From positions 8,658,548 to 8,722,547 of the forward strand of contig JAKTNV010000003.1 in the NCBI GenBank assembly GCA_022747635.1: a stretch of DNA of 64,000 bases, given 5' to 3'. This document shows, piece by piece, positions 57,301 through 64,000 of the stretch. The notes below the pieces were generated by a model that did not search any database, was not told where the DNA came from, and saw only the letters and a program-made list of their open reading frames with translations. A program made the translations under genes and the position numbers. Position 1 is the stretch's first letter, and each line of letters opens with the position of its first letter. Source of the DNA: Hetaerina americana. Its lineage: Eukaryota; Arthropoda; Insecta; Odonata; Calopterygidae.

Positions 57301-59461
57301 ATTTCCGCTGATATTTGAATGTTTAATGAATGGTCTTCATCATTAATCGAGAATAGGCGCTCTTGTTATGTGATCAGTGGTGACGTGTAGACTTCATGCT
57401 AGGAATTTACTTATACGTATTGCGTTTGAACTTTCTTAGAAATGCTTGAAAAGTAAAAATTTGAATTACATTGCGTCAGGCGTAAATTTTTGTTTTTCCA
57501 ACTTTGTACCATTTAATCCACTTGAATAAAATTGCTGTGTTGTAGGGTAAAAATCATGTCAACCGTACTTTCCTCATCATCTCATTGGAAAAGCGAAGTG
57601 TTTTTTAATTTTATGTCGAACAATTAGCCATTTTACGTGACCTTGTAGTGAGGATTTTGCAAAATGAGTAAGCTAACATTGTTTTTAATTAGCTAATATT
57701 ATTTCCTTTATAATACACTACTTTGGGCGTACAAAACGTATTTTAGATAAAATGGGGCACGATCTGTTATTATTTATTTAACAGATATCTCTCCGATGAG
57801 ATTGCTTTCCCGCAGAGTATTAGGTCGGCGTTGAATTATTCTCAATTTTTTACTTTGTTTTTATAAAAGTTATTACATTTCTCTCTTTGTATGTGAAAAT
57901 AAAAGGGCCATCTGATGAAGAGCGATCATAATTTTTATGGTCATTCTCTATTAAACGGCTGTGAGTTTTTAAAACTTTTCTCCAGAAAGTATCATTCTAC
58001 AATATGTAATCAAGCTACTGATGTTCATATTGTAGCAATGTGTACATTAAACTTTTCCAACCCATCAATTTATTCACCGATAAAAAATATATTTTATGGA
58101 ATAAGTAAGCTTCCGGTAAACAATATGGGAAGGTATTCATAAAAAAATCCCGTATTTTTTATCTTAACGCATCTCAATTAAATAGTTAATGTGAAAGCGC
58201 TGTTTGATGAACACTAACCGTTCATTTCCTTAATAGGGGTCTGCATATGGAGTGATTACTTCTAGATTAGGTGGAACGAGCCGAAGTAAAATCGATTTAT
58301 TTAGTTTGATTGTAGTCCAAATTTAATGGCCTAAGGCAATCAAAACGTCTCAACCTAATAACGTGCCGAGGTCAACTTTTGGTTTCGATGTATCTGTTAT
58401 TGCGGAGTTCGAATATCGGCGGAAAATCGCCGTGTGATGCTTTCGGAGGGTGACCTTTGGATATATTTAGGTCCAGAATCCATGGATTGTGGGTCTCGTA
58501 TGTCGGACGGGAAGAAAAATAGGTGGTGCCATTAGTGACGATGAAAAAACTTCTAATTGTTGCCCGTCCATTGAATTGCATTGGGTAGTATTTCATCCAC
58601 CAGGTGGATCCCAAGTTCACTTATTTCGCTATTGGCATAGCGAGTAGTTCATTACAAGATCGATAATTTAAGGATTTGCATCAACGGTTGGTTGCCACAC
58701 GGATGCTCACTGCGGCAGATTATTTGATATATGGACCAGGAGACATTAGTTACGATCTTACTCCAGCGCGTTACGCTTGGAGAGGCGACTCTAATTGTCA
58801 CTTTGCGGGAAATGTATCGGGTTTCCTAGTTTAGGTAATAACTTGAGCTGAGGTTGTTTTGGAAAAGGTAATTTGAAGATATTTTGCTTGAGATATAAGT
58901 GCGTAGATTCTTGAAATTAAGATGTATTCTATGTTAAATTTGATAGTGTTTTGTGTGTTTGCCATTGTAAACTAAAAAATCATTCATAAAATTCGTACTA
59001 TAAAAAACAATGCGTTAGAGAATTCAAAAATTCCTTTTATTTAACAGCACCCTTCTCAGACATCTAAATTTAACTATAGCCTTTTTAAGTTAACTGAAAC
59101 ATTAGTAACTCACGAGCCATCAAACATTTAATGATAGATAATTCAAAATAATTCTAATTCGAATGTTTAAGTGTACTCTATCACATGGGTTTGGTTTAAT
59201 GCAAGGAAGAGCTTATAAATATTAATTTTGTTAATATAATGGTAGAATATGTGTTATTTCATAAAAAAGCAATGCACAGTTTTTATTACAAATGCGACCT
59301 CGAATTCCAGTTCGCGTCCGTCAACATGAAAAAATTAAATGTTTGCTTCCCGTAGGATATCTTCATATATTTTCTGCTTCCAAATTTGATTCGTGTAGTT
59401 TTATTCCACCTGTTCAATGTGATATAATCCATTTTTTCTTTCAAACATTATAATTATACAT
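57301..59461. other. AT-rich non-coding sequence
   Basis: No gene recognised. A GC-balanced stretch at 58370-58810 contains an 82-codon minus-strand frame (58372-58620) without known motifs. Confidence 0.5.
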
Positions 59462-59760
59462 CTACATAATACCTCGCAAGGCTCCGCAAGGGCGTGTGGC
59501 GGGGGGTGTTAGGTCAGAAACCGTAAAAAGGAACAATGTATAGTCATACCTTTCGATATATTGATAAATAAAATGATTGGCGGCTTTTAATTTGAGGCAA
59601 ATGTTTACCATCAGATAGCATCGCGTATCGAAATTGCCTTCGATAAAACCGAGACTTCCTACGTCGAAGTTCCATGCCACTTTCTTTCCACATAGTCGTA
59701 ACAAGTGGCACAAGCTGCTGCCACCTGGTTTCTGGAGAATCCGTAGGATTCGCAGGGGGT
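59462..59760 (-). repeat. Possible retroposon 3'-end fragment (minus strand)
   Basis: On the minus strand an 83-codon frame ends VSDLTPPATRPCGALRG, encoded by a GC-rich segment (59465-59510) beside an AT-rich TATTATGTAGATG string. This GC-rich tail next to a TAGATG-like end resembles 3' ends of dispersed insect retroposons, from memory only. No RT motif is readable upstream, and there is no second copy in the window. Confidence 0.3.
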
Positions 59761-59939
59761 TTTCAATAAATGTCTTAGAGTCTAATTGGCTGATTAATAC
59801 TATTTCGTGCTATAATTATTTAGGGAGAATATTTTTCCTGGCTCAACTCCCCCTCATTATCTTCTGAGGGAAAAATTACTGTCAAACCATGCATTTTTAT
59901 CCTTCGCCTCCCTCTCTTATTGCATCCATCTGATCTCTC

Positions 59940-60620
59940 TACCGTGAACGTTTTACCTGTACGTACCACCTTAAATCTTTCCAAACCCACCTGCTTTTCA
60001 ACTCACCGCAACTTCTTGGTACTCGTCTATCACCTTTATCAATTCTCTTCTTCTTTATCGCTGACCCCTTCCCTCAATATCTTTCGCGTCTGCGGGCAAA
60101 AACCGGGCCCACCGCCTTCATCGTGCTGCCTCTTCACTTTCTCCACCAAATGCCTCCATGTCTTCCCAGCATCAAGATCCACAACGTAGCCTCCTCCGCA
60201 TCTCTTTCATTCTCTTCTCCTCCCCCCAGTTGCTACCTCCCGTGTCTCCTGGCCCTTCTTTCAGGTTCTCTCATTTCCTTCCCCTCGACACAAACTTCCC
60301 CTTCTTCTCCTCCGCGGTCCATTTCGTCCTCCTGTTGAAATGTTCCTTCCCCTCCTGATTCTCCGTCCCGTTCACATTTTTTCTCCTCAAAGACCCTCTC
60401 CTCGCACTCCCTTCTCTCCCTTTCCGTCGCTCTCTACCGACGCGACCTCATCCCTTGTTTCGAAAGCCATCTCATTACACCGGCCGTAAACATCCCTCGC
60501 TCGGGTGAAATATTTTTTCTCTTCTTCAACGACGGGTTCACTCCTCCATCACGGGAAATTTTCGCTCCGACCTCCGAATGAATCCATTGCTTCTTTTTTT
60601 ATAATTAAGCACGCAGACGC
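59940..60620 (+). other. Pyrimidine-rich GC/CpG island
   Basis: C/T-rich + strand from about 60180 to 60480, with CpGs to 60600. Overlapping serine/proline-rich frames are compositional. Confidence 0.5.
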
Positions 60621-61226
60621 CCAATCACATTTCAGCGCACATTAATTTGTTTCTCATTGTTGTTGTGTTTTTTCCTTCATACGGGCATGAAGGATAATTT
60701 CAAAAGCGTGTAGCGTATTTAAATTTTTGTTTTGTCTCAAGGCTCTAGAATGCACATACTTCCACAGAGAAATCTCAAGAGACTGTGCGTTGGCAGCATT
60801 TCGGATGGTGTCTTCTACGAGTACATGTAAAAGATAAAAAAATATTGATACTTTTCATGGTAAGGGATGTCCTCCAAAAAGCAACATACCTAATTTATGG
60901 GATGTAGTTGCTATTGACTTGGAGTGAGACCACCTCCGGGTGAATTTCTCGTATACATCTCTGTTTCAGTTTGGAATACGCACATCTTTAATTCACCCTT
61001 CCTTTTCAAACTTTTAATATAAGGCTTTAAAAAAAACCAAAACAAGACCTATGGCATAAGGAGTATTTTTTTCAGTTTGGATTCAGTTTCTTGCTTTGCT
61101 TCTTCCAATCCACATTAGTATTTACTAAAATATTGGTTATGTTACATTTCTAGGGATATTTGGATATTTTTTATAAGCTGTCCCACTACATCGAGGAAAT
61201 TATCCTGTTACAAATATGTTTCCCAT
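60621..61226. other. Non-coding, nothing recognised
   Basis: AT-rich. Confidence 0.5.
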
Positions 61227-61283
61227 ATTCCAAAGAAACTGCGGGAGATGCTGCAACGGCATCCCCCGTAGTTTCTTTGGAAT
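61227..61283. repeat. 25-bp-arm hairpin
   Basis: Arms 61227-61251 and 61259-61283 pair at 24 of 25 positions on + strand RNA (one G-U pair and one A-C mismatch), closing a 7-base loop (TGCAACG). The outer arm is ATTCCAAAGAAACT. Length and regularity resemble a pre-miRNA or a small foldback element, but the arms are shorter than most animal pre-miRNA stems. Confidence 0.85.
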
Positions 61284-61291
61284 AATCCCAC

Positions 61292-61315
61292 CCCCCTAAG
61301 TATCCCCCTAAGTAT
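61292..61315. repeat. Perfect tandem 12-mer pair
   Basis: CCCCCTAAGTAT occurs twice back to back, just right of the hairpin. Confidence 0.93.
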
Positions 61316-61412
61316 TTAAGTCGGCTTTAGCCTCATGAACTGTGGCGCGTCGCGCACGATTACGAATACGAATGCCTGTAACATTGTATGTACCGTATTT
61401 CGTCACAACATC

Positions 61413-61470
61413 TTGGCTAAAGCACTCGACGGGACATTGAGGGTTCCGGGTTCGAATCCCGGTCAAGGCA
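61413..61470 (+). repeat. tRNA-like fragment (SINE or decayed tRNA)
   Basis: TTGGCTAAAGCACT resembles box A. GGTTCGAATCC (61449-61459) is an exact box B with paired CCGG...CCGG T-arm flanks, followed by TCAAGGCAAATG. A matching 5' acceptor strand (GCCTTGA) is absent, so not an intact tRNA gene. Confidence 0.5.
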
Positions 61471-62297
61471 AATGATTTTTACATTTTGAAATTGTTGCAT
61501 GTTTTCCATAGCCTTTGTTTACATTCAATTAGGAAATGTGGCTCTTTCCATTATTTCATTTAATAAATCGTATTTTTTATAGCGTTTAATTCGTAAAATA
61601 ATTTGTCTATTCATGAAAAAACTATAAGGTTGTTTAAAAAGAATGATAATATCGTTTTTATTCATTTCCCCTGCGTTAATGATGGAGGTCACAAACGTTG
61701 TTGCATTAAACTTTTGCTTTGTCCTGAACAAATCTAAAGGCTATGCAACAGGAGGCTTATGAACCGTTTGTTATTCCTTATAGCAAGGCTAAAAGATTAT
61801 TTAAGATATTAGAAAGCGGGAGAAAATTAATCTAAAGTTAAGGTTGAACCGAGGCTACAGTCACTGGTATTGCGAAAGTAGAGATTAACACTTTGCTACC
61901 ATTGTGGGAGAAGACCGTTGAATAATGCTAAGGACATGATCATATATATTTAAATTTCTTTTCGTTTCACCAAAACGTTGGTTTAAGGATAATTGCAAAA
62001 TGATAGTGATTATATGCAGTGCGTTGCCCGAAGCCTGCTACCATAAGGCGGTTATTTCGCGAGAAAAAAATATTAAGTTAGTTTCTTAGCCTTACCGTTG
62101 CCCAGACACAATATAGTAGTTCCATTAGACTTCTTATATTCTCCAATTTGAAGGGACATCTTCACGGAAAGCGTTTTTCATCATCTAAAACATGAGTAGG
62201 ATCTTAACTTGTATAAAATGGCAACGGCTGCAGATGAATAATTACTGTAGTCAAATAAATGAAACTGAAACAATGTATATCTTAAATATCAAGCTTC

Positions 62298-62328
<31 letters not shown>

Positions 62329-64000
62329 GTAATTCATTTTTGTGCCGCAAATTCTATGGATCAAAATATGTGTTCATCGTTTATTGAACTGTTCTTGCTT
62401 AAGAACATAATAAAAATAAGCAAAAAAAGTGTCGTTGACAAAGAAATTTTTTAATTATTATTAAATAATACCTCCTTAATTTCTGGTTTTTGTTACTTTG
62501 TCAATTTTTAGTGTTTGAAGATGCAACATGTAACGTTGTTGAATTCAAATTTTCATTTGCATAGAGATGGTTTTCTTTAAATGAAGCTAGTACGTAGAAT
62601 ATGTGTATGCCAGAGGAAATAACACGAAATATGAAAGGAAATATAGGAATTATACTTTAATATTGTTGAATGGTGTAACATTTTTGAAAAAAATGTCTCA
62701 TTAAACCCTGATGTACTTATATGTCTTGCTAATACATTACATGCATTATTCCCAAATTCAAATGATATCGTTATTCTTCAAATGATATATTTTAATTCAA
62801 AGGTACGAGAGTATAATGAACTTCCGGGCTGAGCAACCTAACAACCTAATTTTATATTTTTAAATTGTTTTCATATAACTGCTAATGCAAAAAAATAATA
62901 TTTTAATCAATGGAATATATATACGTCTCTATAATGTCGTGCATTTTATGTTCTGGATGAATCATAATGTAGATGTAATCATCATATTATTTTATAAGGT
63001 AATAATTTTTTTCATCATAAATAATGGAGTAATTAAGCGTACGACTGGAAATATTAGCTTAGGAAGCAACGCCGTCGCCCCAATTACTTGCTCTGGTTAA
63101 TAGGTCGCCTGAGTCATAACTCTTTTTGAAAAATTCATTACCTTGAACAGATCCTTTAATTAACGAAGTGCTCGTCTAATTAATCTAAACGACAGCTTCT
63201 AATTTCCAGCAACAAAAACTTCGTTCAACTTAATTTTTAATAAGGTAGTCGTATCGTTTGAAATATAACTCTCATTTGACCTTAAGAAAATATCATAAAA
63301 GAGAAACATCACTTAATTTGAGCGTATGGAAACTATTTAATCCTTATTATCCGCCTTTGAAAAGTATATTATATAACCCATTATTAAGAAATCATAAAAA
63401 TACTCATTTGGTATGAGAAATTGTTTATATAATTTCTTTTATATTACTCAGTAATAGGTTTTCTTCAAAATGACAAAACAATATTGGTGTTTTATTTACA
63501 CCAGCCTTTGGAAACTTTGACAAAACGAACAGTCCTTTTTTAAGTAAATAGGTATGCGAATGAAACCTTAAAGATTAGGAGAAACCAATAAGAGTAATAA
63601 TGGATTAGTTAGAAGGATTTTTAATAAATTTTTGGCGAGGAACTTAATAAAAATAATCGTGTGAATGCTCTCGCTGCAAGGTTACTCCCTATCAAGAGTT
63701 CTGCTAAATAAACTACTTCAATGTTATAAACTCCAAGGAAGTATAGTGAAAATGATCATCTAACCGTGTGTATATATCGATAGGAAAATTACTATTAATG
63801 TTAAAGATACCAAAGTAGGCTCAGAGAAACCAAAAATATTGAATTCAAATTGAATTTGAAGAAAAACTACATGTATAAATATAATTCTAAATAAGATAAG
63901 CACAAGAAGTTACGAAGATTAAAATATAGTGTCGGATAACTACATTACATACCTCTTGTCAATGGTTTTGATATTTTATGTATTCAATTTACTTTTCTAG
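61471..64000. other. AT-rich non-coding sequence to window end
   Basis: About 2.5 kb with no recognised gene; contains a (TA)n array at 62305-62328. The 71-codon frame at 62885-63100 is isoleucine/asparagine-rich and compositional. Confidence 0.5.
62305..62328. repeat. (TA)n microsatellite
   Basis: About twelve AT units. Confidence 0.95.

Noticed and set aside
61413..61470. Functional tRNA gene
   Set aside because: Good box B but no matching 5' acceptor strand or convincing anticodon arm.

Overview
This is eukaryotic nuclear DNA, most likely from an arthropod with a large, repeat-rich genome; an insect is the best guess. The reasons are the AT-rich background with long TA, TAA and CA microsatellites, the absence of operons or dense reading frames, an inactivated mariner element with TA target sites, several copies of an RTE/BovB-like non-LTR retrotransposon, and tRNA-derived SINE-like repeats. 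I could not name the species, and I found no complete host gene.

Layout. The first 1.2 kb is GC-rich, with a strongly pyrimidine-rich + strand. It ends in an open frame that stops at a strong splice donor at 1154/1155. This is the only place where I would tentatively call a host exon: a first coding exon on the + strand. The rest of the window would fit a long first intron or intergenic DNA. From 2.7 to 60.6 kb about a dozen GC-raised islands recur, nearly all C/T-rich on the + strand (near 2.8, 13.1, 21.8, 22.9, 25.5, 32, 34, 42.8, 47.7, 55.7, 56.9 and 60.3 kb). Long proline/serine-rich frames inside them look like composition artefacts.

Mobile DNA. A mariner element fills 5384-6607 with a disabled transposase on the - strand. 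One RTE-like LINE family has four recognisable copies: 15143-17432 (+, reverse transcriptase core deleted), 31138-31410 (+, 3' fragment), 49430-49745 (-, 3' fragment) and 52600-54740 (-, interrupted by about 0.45 kb of foreign sequence). tRNA-like SINE pieces lie at 4198-4440 (-), 19634-19880 (+) and 39143-39211 (+, head only), with weaker ones at 51150-51220 and 61413-61470. A possible retroelement gag remnant lies near 39.3-39.7 kb.

Unexplained structure. A recurrent motif, CTGANGA then a small hairpin then GAAAC, appears at 17.7 and 20.1 kb and in inverted pairs at 8.8/9.35 and 44.5 kb. The 20.1 kb copy can be drawn as a small hammerhead-ribozyme-like fold. Three near-perfect hairpins of unknown origin lie at 45710-45753, 48924-48958 and 61227-61283. 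The remaining tens of kilobases are AT-rich single-copy-looking sequence in which I see no gene.
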